Assembly (NCBI GenBank): GCA_034189135.1 | Contig: JAXHVO010000034.1 | Span: 1 to 45,833, forward strand | Length of the DNA stretch: 45,833 bases | Direction: 5' to 3' | DNA from: Thermodesulfobacteriota bacterium | Lineage (GTDB): Bacteria; Desulfobacterota; Desulfobacteria; Desulfobacterales; JAUWMJ01 | Shown: one piece after another, positions 24,479 through 34,630 of the stretch | How positions within the stretch are numbered: the stretch's first letter is position 1 | How the letters are laid out: the number at the start of each line of letters is the position of its first letter | Notes under the pieces: generated by a model | Database searches by the model: none | What the model was told of the DNA's origin: nothing | The model's input: only the letters and a program-made list of their open reading frames with translations | Translations under genes and position numbers: made by a program

Positions 24479-25341
24479 ACCCTTTCCTCCAGTTCTTTCT
24501 GTCTTCCGAAAAGACCGGATGGTTTAATGATCAAAGTCACAATGATGGCCAGCAATGCCACCACCATTTGATAATGAGAGCCCAAATAGACAGCGGTCAG
24601 GATTTGAGCAAAACCGATGAGAAAGGCGGCCAAGATTGCGCCTATCCAGCTTCCCAGTCCGCCTACAATGCAAACGGAAATGGCCAGAATCAGGACATTA
24701 TAACCTGATTCCACCACTATGTTTCCCAAAGGAAGCAGAAGAATTGCGGCAAGGGCTGCCAGCATTGAACCGAAACCCATGGCCACCACCGCCATAAAAT
24801 CAGAATCAATTCCAAGCATCATGGCCGCACGCTCGTCTTGAGCCATTCCTTTAAGAGCCAGGCCAACCCGTGTGTAACGGGTGAAAAGCCACAGGCATAC
24901 CACCAGAACCCCTCCAATACCCACCACCAACATTCGCTGGTAATCTACGGGGATATCGCCGATGGTCACACTCCCTTCAATAAAGGCGGGCAGGGTGTAA
25001 GTCATTCCCTTGAAACCGCCCCACCTCAACCCTTCGAGTATGGCAAGCCCGATGGCGTAAGAAGCAATGATTTCCGAGATCTCCATGCCCCGGATACGAA
25101 TCAGCACAAACTGGTAAATCAGAGCACCAATCACAGCGGTAGCGATCATGGCCAGGATAATGCTGAGCAGGTAATTCAGCCCCAGGGAGTTAAGAAAACC
25201 CCAGGTCACAAACCCGCTTAGAACATACAGCGAACCGTGAGCAAAATTTGGCAGCCGGCTGACGCCATACACCATGGCAAAACCCAGGGCATAAAGCGCC
25301 AGGGCCACACTGTTGATGGTTCCGTAGATCAGAATATCCAT
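24475..25341 (-). CDS. livH: LIV-type ABC transporter permease
   Basis: This 288-residue polytopic permease shows the LivH signature NFAHGSLYVLSGFVTW near the N-terminus and GLALKGMAQDERAAMMLGID in the middle. It overlaps the downstream livM start by four bases. It pairs with LivM. The ribosome site is weak. A 198-bp gap containing a family-B repeat separates it from the binding-protein gene. Confidence 0.9.
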   Translation of the reverse strand: MDILIYGTINSVALALYALGFAMVYGVSRLPNFAHGSLYVLSGFVTWGFLNSLGLNYLLSIILAMIATAVIGALIYQFVLIRIRGMEISEIIASYAIGLAILEGLRWGGFKGMTYTLPAFIEGSVTIGDIPVDYQRMLVVGIGGVLVVCLWLFTRYTRVGLALKGMAQDERAAMMLGIDSDFMAVVAMGFGSMLAALAAILLLPLGNIVVESGYNVLILAISVCIVGGLGSWIGAILAAFLIGFAQILTAVYLGSHYQMVVALLAIIVTLIIKPSGLFGRQKELEERV

Positions 25342-25412
25342 ATTTTATTCTACCACATAAAACCTGGTCCTATGGAGCAGGTCAACGACAAAAGGCTGTA
25401 CCGAATTGATTG

Positions 25413-25471
25413 AGTTATGTACGGGTTACGTGATGCGTGTTGTTAACCGTAACACGCAACCTTTAATCTGC
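25413..25471. repeat. Intergenic palindromic repeat family B, degenerate copy
   Basis: ACGGGTTACGTGATGCGTG and AACCGTAACACGCAACC form a weak inverted repeat that resembles copies at 19827-19903 and 37605-37692. It lies between livH and the binding-protein gene. Confidence 0.4.
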
Positions 25472-25539
25472 ACCGTGTTGTGATTACGATGTAACCACTT
25501 AAAGGAATAATCAAGATCTATCCCCTTGGATTCGGATAG

Positions 25540-26811
25540 TTACTTTCTCATCCATGGCGGAAGCTGGATGCTGCCAACAGCGATACTTTTGGGATACACC
25601 ACCACACGGTTTCCCTTCTGCCACTGCAAAATACTGCCCACAGCGCCGTCTTTGGGATCGGCTGCCGGGATGACCTGGTGACTTTTAGGATCGAACCGAA
25701 GCCTTCCGTAAACCCCCATCACATCGGTTTTTTCCAGTTCTGTGACCACCTGGTTGGAGTCGAGACTTCCGGCACGCTCGATGGCATCTTTCAATACATG
25801 CACAGCCATGTAACTGCTGGACGTACCCAGGCCTTCCGGTTCAACTCCCCATTTTTTGGCATAGGCGTTGTAAAATTTCATGGTCCACGGGGTGGCATTG
25901 GAGGGCGCATTACCGGCGTTGACCACATTACACAGGGTGTATTCCCCTTTGCCTTTGGTGGCTTTCCAGAAACCGGGCTGTTCGGCGGCAGCCAGGGTGG
26001 AGCCGAAGGGAAGCGCAGGAATCTTCATCTCATACCATTGTTTTAAGAGAATGGCGCTTTCAGGCATGTCCATCCAGATATTGATAATTTCGCTTTTGGT
26101 TTTTTTGGCTTTCAACAGTCCCATGGAAAAATCGGTCGCACCGGTGGGATATATTTCCACGCCGGTGACATTCCACCCTTTTTTGGTGGCGACTTTTTGC
26201 ATCACATTTGCCGCACCGCGTGCATGGGAAACATCCTGGGCAATAATAAACAGATTGTTGAATCCGTATTTTTCTTTGAGTTCACCAAAATTGGCGAACA
26301 TCTCGCCCACGAGCTGCTTGGCCTCACCGTGGATACGAAAACAGTATTTAAACTTGTCATACTGCTTGGCCACCATGGCATGGTATTTGGGAGTCAACAC
26401 ACCGGTGGTAAGAATAGACACTTTTTTGTATTTTGACAAAAGGGGCATGGCTGCCAGGGCCGCTTCTGAGCGGACCGGTCCGCCGATAAGGAAGTCGGCT
26501 TTCTTGTCTAAAATCAGCTTTTCCACAGCCAAAAGGGCTTCACTCACCGGAACACCGGGTTCTAAATCCCTGGTATCTATCACCTCTACCTTGAATGGGC
26601 GCTTTTTACCCCCCACATTTACGCCCCCTTTGGCGTTGATCTCTTCAACGGCCAGCTTGACACCCCTTTCTGCATCCCAGCCATACAGGTATGCCGTCGA
26701 TAACGGGCATCCGATCACAATCGGCTTTTTTGCCAACGCGCTGTTTGCGGCCAATAAAAACAGAACCGATACAAGCAGGATAAACAATAATTTTAAGCTC
26801 TTGATCTTCAT
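25540..26811 (-). CDS. LIV-type periplasmic substrate-binding protein
   Basis: This 423-residue exported protein starts with a signal peptide (charged KIKSLK, hydrophobic core, cleavage after ALA at about residue 27) and has no lipobox, so it is probably free in the periplasm. The mature part follows the Peripla_BP_6 pattern, with IGCPLSTAYLYGWDAERGVKLAVEEINAKGG near the start. GGAGGT precedes the ATG. It would deliver substrate to LivHM and FG. The linked acyl-CoA ligase hints at an organic acid rather than an amino acid as substrate. Confidence 0.9.
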   Translation of the reverse strand: MKIKSLKLLFILLVSVLFLLAANSALAKKPIVIGCPLSTAYLYGWDAERGVKLAVEEINAKGGVNVGGKKRPFKVEVIDTRDLEPGVPVSEALLAVEKLILDKKADFLIGGPVRSEAALAAMPLLSKYKKVSILTTGVLTPKYHAMVAKQYDKFKYCFRIHGEAKQLVGEMFANFGELKEKYGFNNLFIIAQDVSHARGAANVMQKVATKKGWNVTGVEIYPTGATDFSMGLLKAKKTKSEIINIWMDMPESAILLKQWYEMKIPALPFGSTLAAAEQPGFWKATKGKGEYTLCNVVNAGNAPSNATPWTMKFYNAYAKKWGVEPEGLGTSSSYMAVHVLKDAIERAGSLDSNQVVTELEKTDVMGVYGRLRFDPKSHQVIPAADPKDGAVGSILQWQKGNRVVVYPKSIAVGSIQLPPWMRK

Positions 26812-27485
26812 GTGAATACCTCCTTATTATGTAAAAACGTATGTTGGGGAATAAACTTCTGTTAATATTGACTCACAGAGGAAAAACATCATCTATCAAG
26901 GGTGTTACGGTGAGACATTTGAAAAATGGTAATGTCTGTTCGAGTTCAAAGAAGGCGAAAATTTTAGCCACAGGAATATATATAATATTTTGGAGATTGA
27001 AATTTGAGCCTGGTGAAGAAATCGGGCAGATAAGCGTAGACTTCGGAAAGTGTCGTTTTGCAAAAGTCTCACAGTGTAAAATCATCTATTCAACAATAGA
27101 GCAAAATCGGTTTAAATATTTAAATATCATTCATTTTCAAAGCGTCTTTTATTGTTTATACTGCAACTGAACTGTAGTCAAGAATAAAAAAACAGCTAAA
27201 CTCCAACTGATGCCAATAAACATTGACCAGGGAGACCTTTGGAACCCATTGTTGTTTTAATATATAACGTTCATTGTTTTATTTCTTTCGCTGTTTTTTC
27301 ATACCGGTTATTAATATTTTGTAGGTGTTGTGTGTCAGTCAACACATTTAATGTTCTGCAAAATTTTCCGCTTTTGAACGTTTAAGCAAAGAAGGAAAGA
27401 TGGAATATGGGTGAGGCATATATCTGGCGGTGCTGAAATTTTCAAGGTTTTCCGGAAGCAATGATGGGATTATCAATTGGTTCAA
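26812..27485. other. 674-bp intergenic region upstream of the LIV-type operon
   Basis: No convincing gene is seen. An ORF of 109 codons at 26841-27170 on the plus strand lacks a ribosome site and overlaps the presumed promoter of the binding-protein gene. A short palindrome, AGACATT-N11-AATGTCT (26913-26937), about 100 bp upstream of the binding-protein start, could be an operator. The region from about 27180 to 27485 is AT-rich, with nothing recognised. Confidence 0.5.
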
Positions 27486-29486
27486 TTAGCCATCCAACAC
27501 CTTGCGGATGACACCCGAAAGATCTTTTATTACCACCGGCTTCATCAGAAAACCTTTTATTCCCATGGCTGCAGCCTCTTCCTTGGACATCATTTCACTG
27601 AATCCGGTACAGAGAACAACCGGCATATCAGAGCGAATTTTAATCATCTCACCGGCCAGTTTGTCCCCGGTCATGTTGGGCATGGTCATGTCGGTGATGA
27701 CCAGATCAAATTTGTCAGGATTAGCCCGAAAGGCCTCCAAAGCCTCGATGCTGCTGGTACGAACCGTCACCTGGTACCCCAACCGCTCAAGCATTTTCCT
27801 TTCCATATCCACAATAATGTCCTGGTCGTCAACCAGAAGGATGCGTTCAGTCCCTTTTTGAATGGGCGTATCAGTTTCAACTGCTGCTGTTTCTTTCTGT
27901 TTTTTTATCACTGGAAGATAAACCTTAAATTCGGCTCCATTTCCCGGTTCACTATAAACGCGGATAAACCCCCCATGGTTTTTGACAATGCCATGAATAA
28001 CTGCAAGACCCAGACCCGAACCTTTACCTTCTTCTTTGGTGGTAAAATAGGGATCAAATATTCGGTCTATGATGCTCTGCTCCATACCGGGGCCGGTGTC
28101 GGCCACTGTCAGACAAATATGCAGACCCGGGATCATGTTCGGGTCTTTTAATTCTTTGGCCGTCAACTCGACTTCTTTGAGGGTTATTGTCAGCTTCCCG
28201 CCGGTGGCCTCCATGGCTTGATAGGCATTGGTGCACAGGTTCATCAGGATCTGGTGAATCTGGATGGGATCTGCCAGCACCAGTCCACAATCGTTTTGTA
28301 TATCCTTACTGATCTCAATGGTGGCGGGCAGGGAAGATTTGATCAGTTTGAGGGCTTCTTTGATTATTCTTTGGGCTTCTAACGGTTTACGTTCATGATC
28401 CGATTGGCGGCTGAACGTAAGGATTTGCTTAATCAAATCCCGTGCCCTTTTGGCTCCGCTAAACACCTCCAGCAGGTAGCCACGCAACGGGTGGTCTTCA
28501 GCAATATCCTCCAACATCATCTCTAAATAGCCGAACATGGGGAACAGAATATTGTTGAAATCGTGTGCGATTCCCCCTGCCAGGGTACCGATCGCTTCCA
28601 TTTTTAGGGCCTGGGTCAATTGCTCCTGAAGTTTGGTAACTTTTCTTTCCGATAAAATTCTTTCAGTGACATCCCTTCCCGTACCGCTGACAAAAGGCTC
28701 TCCATCATCTGGATGAACCACCGTGCTGTGATATTCAATATAGCTCTTTTGGCCATTTTTCTTGAAATATACGGTGACCCCTTCATGGTATCCCTGCGCC
28801 TTGAGAGGTTCCAGATATTCACTTTCAAAAGCATTGGCAAATTCCGGTTTCATTATATCCGAACCCTTTTGTCCGACCAGTTCATCATACTCATATCCAA
28901 ATAGCTTTTCCATGGCCGGGTTTAATGAAATAAAGCGCCCTTCAAAGTCATGAGTATATATGAGATCACTAATAGAATTGAACAGGTCACGAAAACGTTT
29001 TTCCGATTGCAAAACCCTCTTTTCCGCCTGTTTGCGCTCACTCACATCCCGGACAATCCCTCGAAATCCGATTAGCTGACCTTCGGTGCCCTTTCTTAAA
29101 GAGACTGAGGCCTCAACATATCCCCTGTTGCCATCTTTTCTTATAATTTCCCAATCAAAGCCTTTTTGCGTTTTTCCAGTGCGATATACTTTATTGAAGG
29201 TTCGATATAGCTTTTTTGCATTCTCTTCGTCGGTGTACTGTCGATTGTTCATCCCCATCAACTCATTGCGGGTATACCCGAGGATTTTTACCAATGAGTC
29301 GTTGAAAAAAGTTAAGCTCCCTGCCATATCGACCTCAAAGTAGCCCTCTTCAATATTTTCCAGAATACTTCGATGTTTTTCCTCGCTCTCACGCAATGCA
29401 TCCTCCACCCGCTTGAGCTCGCTATTTTCCTGTTCCAATTCATTTACCCGTTGGGCTAATTCTTCATAGCTGGGTTTTTTAGCCAT
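27486..29486 (-). CDS. Cytoplasmic PAS-PAS hybrid histidine kinase
   Basis: This 666-residue protein begins with a coiled coil (about 5-35). Two PAS domains follow (40-150 and 160-285), then HisKA with phospho-acceptor His308 in GGIAHDFNN, HATPase with ADTGPGM and GSGLGLAV, and a C-terminal receiver with VDDQD and phospho-acceptor Asp599 in LVITDM. There is no transmembrane segment, so it senses an internal signal. No HPt or DNA-binding partner is adjacent. GGAGAT precedes the ATG. It is transcribed away from the small gene at 29663, on the same strand. Confidence 0.9.
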   Translation of the reverse strand: MAKKPSYEELAQRVNELEQENSELKRVEDALRESEEKHRSILENIEEGYFEVDMAGSLTFFNDSLVKILGYTRNELMGMNNRQYTDEENAKKLYRTFNKVYRTGKTQKGFDWEIIRKDGNRGYVEASVSLRKGTEGQLIGFRGIVRDVSERKQAEKRVLQSEKRFRDLFNSISDLIYTHDFEGRFISLNPAMEKLFGYEYDELVGQKGSDIMKPEFANAFESEYLEPLKAQGYHEGVTVYFKKNGQKSYIEYHSTVVHPDDGEPFVSGTGRDVTERILSERKVTKLQEQLTQALKMEAIGTLAGGIAHDFNNILFPMFGYLEMMLEDIAEDHPLRGYLLEVFSGAKRARDLIKQILTFSRQSDHERKPLEAQRIIKEALKLIKSSLPATIEISKDIQNDCGLVLADPIQIHQILMNLCTNAYQAMEATGGKLTITLKEVELTAKELKDPNMIPGLHICLTVADTGPGMEQSIIDRIFDPYFTTKEEGKGSGLGLAVIHGIVKNHGGFIRVYSEPGNGAEFKVYLPVIKKQKETAAVETDTPIQKGTERILLVDDQDIIVDMERKMLERLGYQVTVRTSSIEALEAFRANPDKFDLVITDMTMPNMTGDKLAGEMIKIRSDMPVVLCTGFSEMMSKEEAAAMGIKGFLMKPVVIKDLSGVIRKVLDG

Positions 29487-29662
29487 GGGGAAATCTCCGG
29501 TTCACCAAACAAAAGTTATTTAAAATGTGGTGCACTTTGAAGTTGAATCCATCCATTGCGGCACCAATTTTCTCCCAAAATCATGCAGACGTAAAAATTT
29601 TTGCTGTAAAATCGAGCCACGTTCAAGGGAAACAATGCCCTTAAAAAATTAAGCCATATCCA

Positions 29663-30001
29663 TCATTTTTTTAGATCTTTAATAGAAATCACCTTGGCAC
29701 CGGTGTTATCTCCGGAATTCATTTTTTTGTCCGTCGGTCGTTTTGTGCTGTCCGGTTTTATGGTATCGTCCGGAGTTGTGACTTCTTCCAGCCGCATCTT
29801 CTTCCCGTTCATGGTAAATTCGCTGCCGTTGATATAAATATCTTTCAAGATCCAGGTGACAATCTGAACCGGAATTTGAAGAATAAGGAGCTTAACGTGG
29901 TACCAGTCGGGTTTTGAATCGGCCTGGATATCTTCTATTCTGGCGAAGGCAAGAGGTTTATCTTCAAGATATATAAGTATCAGATCATTTTCTTTGGCCA
30001 T
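29663..30001 (-). CDS. Small conserved-looking hypothetical protein
   Basis: This 112-residue protein has a structured first two-thirds (LILIYLEDKPLAFARIEDI, KPDWYHVKLLILQIPVQIVTWILKD, GSEFTMNGKKMRLEEV) and a disordered Thr/Asp/Lys tail. The layout suggests a small beta-rich domain. No function can be given. I believe similar proteins occur in other sulfate reducers, but this was not checked. AAAGG precedes the ATG. It lies upstream of the hybrid kinase. Confidence 0.6.
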   Translation of the reverse strand: MAKENDLILIYLEDKPLAFARIEDIQADSKPDWYHVKLLILQIPVQIVTWILKDIYINGSEFTMNGKKMRLEEVTTPDDTIKPDSTKRPTDKKMNSGDNTGAKVISIKDLKK

Positions 30002-30042
30002 GTTGCTAAAACCTTTTTAAAGTTGATGGTGTGGCAAAAATT

Positions 30043-30120
30043 CTCATCTACTGCGTTGCAGCGGTTTTGCAGAAATTCAACATACTATATGTATAGTCTC
30101 GTCCCTTTAAAACCGCCAGG
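30043..30120. repeat. Nested palindrome, intergenic repeat family E, copy 1
   Basis: The outer arms GCGGTTTT (30061-30068) and AAAACCGC (30109-30116) enclose the perfect palindrome ACTATATGTATAGT (30084-30097). The preceding CATCTACTGCGTTGCAGCGG closely matches, in reverse complement, the sequence at 40695-40720. The rest of the 375-bp gap between the divergent genes has no coding potential. Confidence 0.55.
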
Positions 30121-30376
30121 CCTTGTATATCATCCTTTTTATTTGGCCTTCCGGTGCTTCTTTAAGGACCGGTGACAGGTGCAGCAAAGTTGATCTTCTT
30201 AAAAAATTTTGCTGGTGTTTTTACAATCTATCGTCTTTCTTTTTACACATGGTTGGACGTATGCAAAGTTTTGATAACAGGGCTATTGCGTTTTTTATGA
30301 TGGTGTTATAATATTAAATGTTGAATTATTTCAACCTTTATGTCATTTTTAATATTTTTATTATGGGAGTCAAACC

Positions 30377-31141
30377 TTGTGCCAATATAAAATACATCCT
30401 ATTGTAATGGGAACCAAGGTTTTCGACAAGGGGATGATGACGTACCAGCATGACTATGGAAAGCCTTATACCATACCCATTTACTCCTGGTATCTTGAAG
30501 GCGGCGATAAAAATATCCTCGTGGATACCGGAGAAATGAGTCCGATTCAATCGGCAGATAGAGAAAAGTTGATCAACGGAAAGATCTATACCTTTGAAGA
30601 GGGACTCAGTCGCTGGAATTTGTCACCGGAGGAAATCGATATCGTCATACACACCCATTTGCACAATGATCATTGTGAAAATGACTATAAATGCGTGAAC
30701 GCGGTGTTTTACATTCATGAAAAAGAGATGGAATGTATCCACCATCCCCACCCTCTCGATTTCCGTTACCTCGAAGATTATATCGAAGATGTGGAACAAA
30801 ACGGACAAATCAAAATGATTACCGAAGATTCGGAAATCCTGCCGGGCATTCATGTTCTGCACACGCCGGTGCATACCAAAGGGGGATTGACTGTACTGGT
30901 GGATACTTCCGATGGAAAAGCAGCCATAACCGGTTTTTGTGTGATCAGGGAAAATTTATTCCCGCCAAAAGAAATAAAAGCAATGGAAATGGAGGTCATT
31001 CCACCGGGTACACCGGTAAATACCTATGATGCTTATGATATCATGCTAAAAGTTAAACATATGGCCGATATATTGATCCCCCTTCATGAACCGGGCTTTG
31101 CCGCTGTTGATACAATATCCGATGGCTGCATGAAAAGCTGA
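30377..31141 (+). CDS. Metallo-beta-lactamase-fold hydrolase, lactonase-like
   Basis: This 254-residue protein has the zinc motif HLHNDH (His94-His99, HxHxDH), the upstream LVDTG strand, a second histidine in TPVHTKGG and a terminal IPLHEPG. The overall layout resembles N-acyl-homoserine lactonases of the AttM/AiiA type, but family members hydrolyse many esters and thioesters, so the substrate is open. The reading starts with TTG at 30377, seven bases after GGGAGT; Met11 is an alternative. It stands alone, with a short hairpin and TTTT run (31156-31176) after it. Confidence 0.85.
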   Translation: MCQYKIHPIVMGTKVFDKGMMTYQHDYGKPYTIPIYSWYLEGGDKNILVDTGEMSPIQSADREKLINGKIYTFEEGLSRWNLSPEEIDIVIHTHLHNDHCENDYKCVNAVFYIHEKEMECIHHPHPLDFRYLEDYIEDVEQNGQIKMITEDSEILPGIHVLHTPVHTKGGLTVLVDTSDGKAAITGFCVIRENLFPPKEIKAMEMEVIPPGTPVNTYDAYDIMLKVKHMADILIPLHEPGFAAVDTISDGCMKS

Positions 31142-31155
31142 TATTTTTAATCTTT

Positions 31156-31176
31156 CATTTACTTGGTAAATGTTTT
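31156..31176 (+). terminator. Weak terminator after the hydrolase gene
   Basis: CATTTAC (31156-31162) and GTAAATG (31166-31172) form a seven-pair stem with a three-base loop, followed by TTTT. The stem is AT-rich, so strength is doubtful. Confidence 0.4.
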
Positions 31177-31437
31177 AACTATCTGGTATAATAAATGATT
31201 TCCTTACCATAAACCGGGCAGTCTGAATGCAGTTTTTCCAGAACGCTAAACATGATAAAATTAAACCTAATCAATTTGTTAAATATAACCGATAGGTAAC
31301 TAGAAAGCTCCCTAACCAAGGTGGCGTGATTTTATAGAGACGAGGCATTACATACCCGATACCGAGTGTCTGAAAAAGCGCTGCAACACATCAGATGGGA
31401 GCCCTACAAAGCCATCAATTTTGTAAGGAGAATTAAA

Positions 31438-32004
31438 ATGAGGGTACACAAATTTTTTAACAAAATTTTTATCATTCTCCTTGTCTCCATGCTCATCTTG
31501 GGAGTAAACAGCACACTGTCTGCAAACCAGAAAAAAGTTGATAAAACACAACAAGCAGAAAAGATCTCCGCAGAAAAAAACCCGGGGGCTGCAGAAAAAG
31601 ATGTTGTCGAACAAGGAGAGGTGGAAAGAGATCAAAGAGACCAAAACAATGACTCCGCCTACTGGTATGACATGGCAATACTCTGTTCTGTTTACGGAAA
31701 CGACGAGAATGCGATCAGGTATTTCGATAAAGTCATTAACCTGGAACCTGAACAAAGCAAGGCTTATTTTCATCGTGGCGTGTCATATGGTGAGCTCGGC
31801 CAATATGAAAAAAGCCTGTCTTCCATCAATAGGGCCATCGAACTTGATCCAGAGAAAGGACTTTTTTATTATGGCAGGGGAAGGGTTTACCTGTTGTCAG
31901 GTGATAAAGAAAAGGCAATAGAAGATTTTAAGCAGGCAGCGACCAGGGGAAATCTTGACGCGCAAAGATACCTGAAGAACGTTGCCATGGTTGAATGGGA
32001 ATAA
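31438..32004 (+). CDS. Exported TPR-repeat protein
   Basis: This 188-residue protein has an N-terminal signal peptide (hydrophobic residues 10-26, probable cleavage after LSA at 29), a highly charged Lys/Glu linker (30-70) and three TPR units (about 73-175) for protein binding. ATG at 31438 follows AAGGAG by seven bases; a longer reading from 31366 is unlikely. The CHASE2 Ser/Thr kinase gene starts 25 bp downstream, so this periplasmic protein may bind its extracellular sensor part. Confidence 0.8.
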   Translation: MRVHKFFNKIFIILLVSMLILGVNSTLSANQKKVDKTQQAEKISAEKNPGAAEKDVVEQGEVERDQRDQNNDSAYWYDMAILCSVYGNDENAIRYFDKVINLEPEQSKAYFHRGVSYGELGQYEKSLSSINRAIELDPEKGLFYYGRGRVYLLSGDKEKAIEDFKQAATRGNLDAQRYLKNVAMVEWE

Positions 32005-32029
32005 TACTGGTTTAATACTTGAATGTCTA

Positions 32030-34549
32030 ATGAGTCTGAAACTTAAAAAAATTTTGTTTTCCAACTGGCTGATTTGCACTATTCTCACCCTGCTTGTTAT
32101 CGGGGGGATGCTGCTTGAGTTTCATCCCATGCAGTTTCTGGAATACAAGGCCTATGATTTTCTTACCCGCCTGCGAAAAAGGGAAATCAGCAGCCAGGTG
32201 GTACTGGTAAAAATTGACGAGAAAAGCATAAAAGAGATCGGCTGCTGGCCATGGCCCCGTTCATATATTGCCGAAGTCATAAGCCGTCTTTCCAGATTTA
32301 GTCCTAAAGCATTTGGCCTGCATCTTTTATACCCAAGCCAGGAAATAAATCCGGGACTTAAGGAAATTATAAATATCAGAGGAAGATTTAAAAATGAACC
32401 ATTCCTCAGAAGCAGAAAAAGTCGACTTAAAATTGACCGGTTTCTGGCCAAATCCCAAAAACGGCTTGAACATGACAATAAATTTACTGCAGCTGTAAAT
32501 CACGCAGTCAACATCGTTTTGCCGCTGCGCTTTAACACCGGCCCCGTAAATGACGATGATGGCTCCGAATTGCCAGGTATTTTAATTATTAATTCCCTCG
32601 ACTTCAGCAAAAACAAGGTAAGCCCGGCACAACATCCCTATGCTTTTGACGGCGATATTATCGTTGCCAACCAAGTGACAGCCACTTTCGATCAATTGGC
32701 CAGGAAGGCGGGAGCTCTGGGCCATATCAATCAGACTATCGACTCTGATTTTGAAGTCAGAAGATCCCCACTTTTTATCAAATATAAAGAAAGATATTTC
32801 CCCTCCATTGGCCTTCAACTTGCTGCAAAATATGTGGGGGTGGGTATTAATGAAATAATACCGATTGACGACGGACTGAGACTTAAAAACCTGGAAATCC
32901 CGACTGACGGATATTTCCAGATGTTTATTGATTATGGCGGAAAGGGACAAAAAATTACCAGTTACTCATTTTCCGATGTTTATCACGGCAAAGTTCCTGA
33001 AAAAGCCTTCAATGATAAAATCGTTCTCCTTGGAGTCACTTCTAGAGACTTTGTTCCCCTGTTTAAAACAACGGCAAATAGCGATGCTTCGAAAGTTGAA
33101 ATTTGCGCAAATGTAGTTGAGAATATTATTAATAGAAAACATTTTTCCAGGCCCGCCTGGGGCTTTGCCATGGAAACCATGGTTGTCCTTTATTTTGGCC
33201 TGTTCCTTATATTTGTTATTCCCAAGGTAAATCCAAGAGACGGTGGTTTGATACTGAGTATTTTTTTATTAACCTGGATTGGATTTACCGTTGTTCTTTT
33301 TATGGTATTCGGTTACTGGCTTAAGGTGCTTTCCCCGATTTTTCTGGCTTTCATCGGGTTTTTTATCACAGGATATAAAAGATTTGCCGAGGAAAAACAG
33401 CGTGAAAGCATGGAATTAAACAAGATGTTGGGCCTGTCGTTTCAGAAAAAGGGTGTGCTTGATTTTGCCTTTGAAAAATTTTCATGCTGTCCTGTTGAAA
33501 ACAAGGAGGTCAGGAGCCTACTTTATGATCTCGGTCTCGATTTTGAACGAAAAAGGATGTTTAAAAAGGCACTGGATGTTTATAACCATATGCTTAAAGC
33601 AGGTAAATTCAAGGATATCACCAAACGCATAAAAGCTCTGGAAAGTTTTGGCGAGACCGCCATATTTAGTCCTGGTTCAACCATGCAGGAAGAAACTTTG
33701 TTGATCAATGGTGCCACAACCAAGCCCACCCTGGGGCGCTATGAAATTATTAAGGAACTTGGTCAGGGTGCAATGGGTACGGTCTATCTTGGCATGGATC
33801 CGAAAATTAACCGGGAAGTGGCGATTAAGACACTGAAATATGCCGATGTGGATGCCGATAAACTGGCTGAAGTAAAAACGAGATTTTTTCGTGAGGCGGA
33901 GGCTGCAGGAAAGCTTTCTCATACTAAAATAGTGACCATTTTTGATGTGGGAGAAGAATACGATATGGCCTACATGGCCATGGAATTTCTCAAAGGAAAG
34001 GATCTATCCGAATATTGCAGCAAAAATAAATTACTCCGGCCCAAACAGGTATTAAAAGTTGTTTTGTCAGTAGCCGAAGCCCTTGATTATGCTCATCGCA
34101 ATGGTGTGGTACACAGAGATATAAAACCTGACAACATTATTCTTTTGCAAAACAACAGGGTAAAGGTGGCTGATTTTGGTATTGCCCGTGTGATGACTGC
34201 TTCCAAAACCCAGACAGGGGTCATCCTGGGTACTCCCAATTACATGTCACCTGAACAGGTTGCAGGAGCAAAGTTGGATGGCCGCAGCGATCTCTTTTCT
34301 TTGGGAGTCGTTCTTTATGAATTGTTGACCGGGGAAAAACCTTTTAAAGGGGATAACCTTACAAATCTAATGTATGCCATTTCAAATGTGTCCTACATAC
34401 CATTGTCAAAAATTAAACCAAATCTTCCATCCTGCCTGGAGGCAATTATCACCAAATCACTGACCAAGAGCGCAAAAAAGCGATTTAAATCTGCTGCCGA
34501 AATGGGCAAAAAAGTCCGCCTGTGCTTAAATATAATTAATAAGCAATAA
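32030..34549 (+). CDS. CHASE2-domain transmembrane Ser/Thr protein kinase
   Basis: This 839-residue protein has an N-terminal membrane anchor (about 12-30), an extracytoplasmic CHASE2 sensor (35-370; VLVKIDEKSI, WPWPRSYIAEVI), three membrane spans (380-450), a helical linker and a cytoplasmic Ser/Thr kinase (570-835). Kinase motifs are complete: GQGAMGTVY loop, AIK lysine, HRDIKPDN catalytic loop, DFG, and SPEQ of the activation segment. It likely phosphorylates cytoplasmic targets in response to an envelope signal. ATG at 32030 was chosen; an upstream reading from 31982 would overlap the TPR gene. The ribosome site is poor, so translation may be coupled to the TPR gene. Confidence 0.9.
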   Translation: MSLKLKKILFSNWLICTILTLLVIGGMLLEFHPMQFLEYKAYDFLTRLRKREISSQVVLVKIDEKSIKEIGCWPWPRSYIAEVISRLSRFSPKAFGLHLLYPSQEINPGLKEIINIRGRFKNEPFLRSRKSRLKIDRFLAKSQKRLEHDNKFTAAVNHAVNIVLPLRFNTGPVNDDDGSELPGILIINSLDFSKNKVSPAQHPYAFDGDIIVANQVTATFDQLARKAGALGHINQTIDSDFEVRRSPLFIKYKERYFPSIGLQLAAKYVGVGINEIIPIDDGLRLKNLEIPTDGYFQMFIDYGGKGQKITSYSFSDVYHGKVPEKAFNDKIVLLGVTSRDFVPLFKTTANSDASKVEICANVVENIINRKHFSRPAWGFAMETMVVLYFGLFLIFVIPKVNPRDGGLILSIFLLTWIGFTVVLFMVFGYWLKVLSPIFLAFIGFFITGYKRFAEEKQRESMELNKMLGLSFQKKGVLDFAFEKFSCCPVENKEVRSLLYDLGLDFERKRMFKKALDVYNHMLKAGKFKDITKRIKALESFGETAIFSPGSTMQEETLLINGATTKPTLGRYEIIKELGQGAMGTVYLGMDPKINREVAIKTLKYADVDADKLAEVKTRFFREAEAAGKLSHTKIVTIFDVGEEYDMAYMAMEFLKGKDLSEYCSKNKLLRPKQVLKVVLSVAEALDYAHRNGVVHRDIKPDNIILLQNNRVKVADFGIARVMTASKTQTGVILGTPNYMSPEQVAGAKLDGRSDLFSLGVVLYELLTGEKPFKGDNLTNLMYAISNVSYIPLSKIKPNLPSCLEAIITKSLTKSAKKRFKSAAEMGKKVRLCLNIINKQ

Positions 34550-34630
34550 AATAGCATGAATTCCAAATTTTTAATTTCTATTTTCTAATTTCAGCGTTTT
34601 ATAGACTCTCACCATCAACCCAAGTATGTC

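Noticed and set aside
25880-26815. 311-codon plus-strand ORF opposite the binding-protein gene
   Set aside because: It lies wholly antisense to a gene with a clear signal peptide and family pattern; its own product shows no domain.
26841-27170. 109-codon plus-strand ORF upstream of the LIV-type operon
   Set aside because: It has no ribosome site, no recognisable pattern, an odd amino-acid mix and overlaps the presumed promoter of the binding-protein gene.
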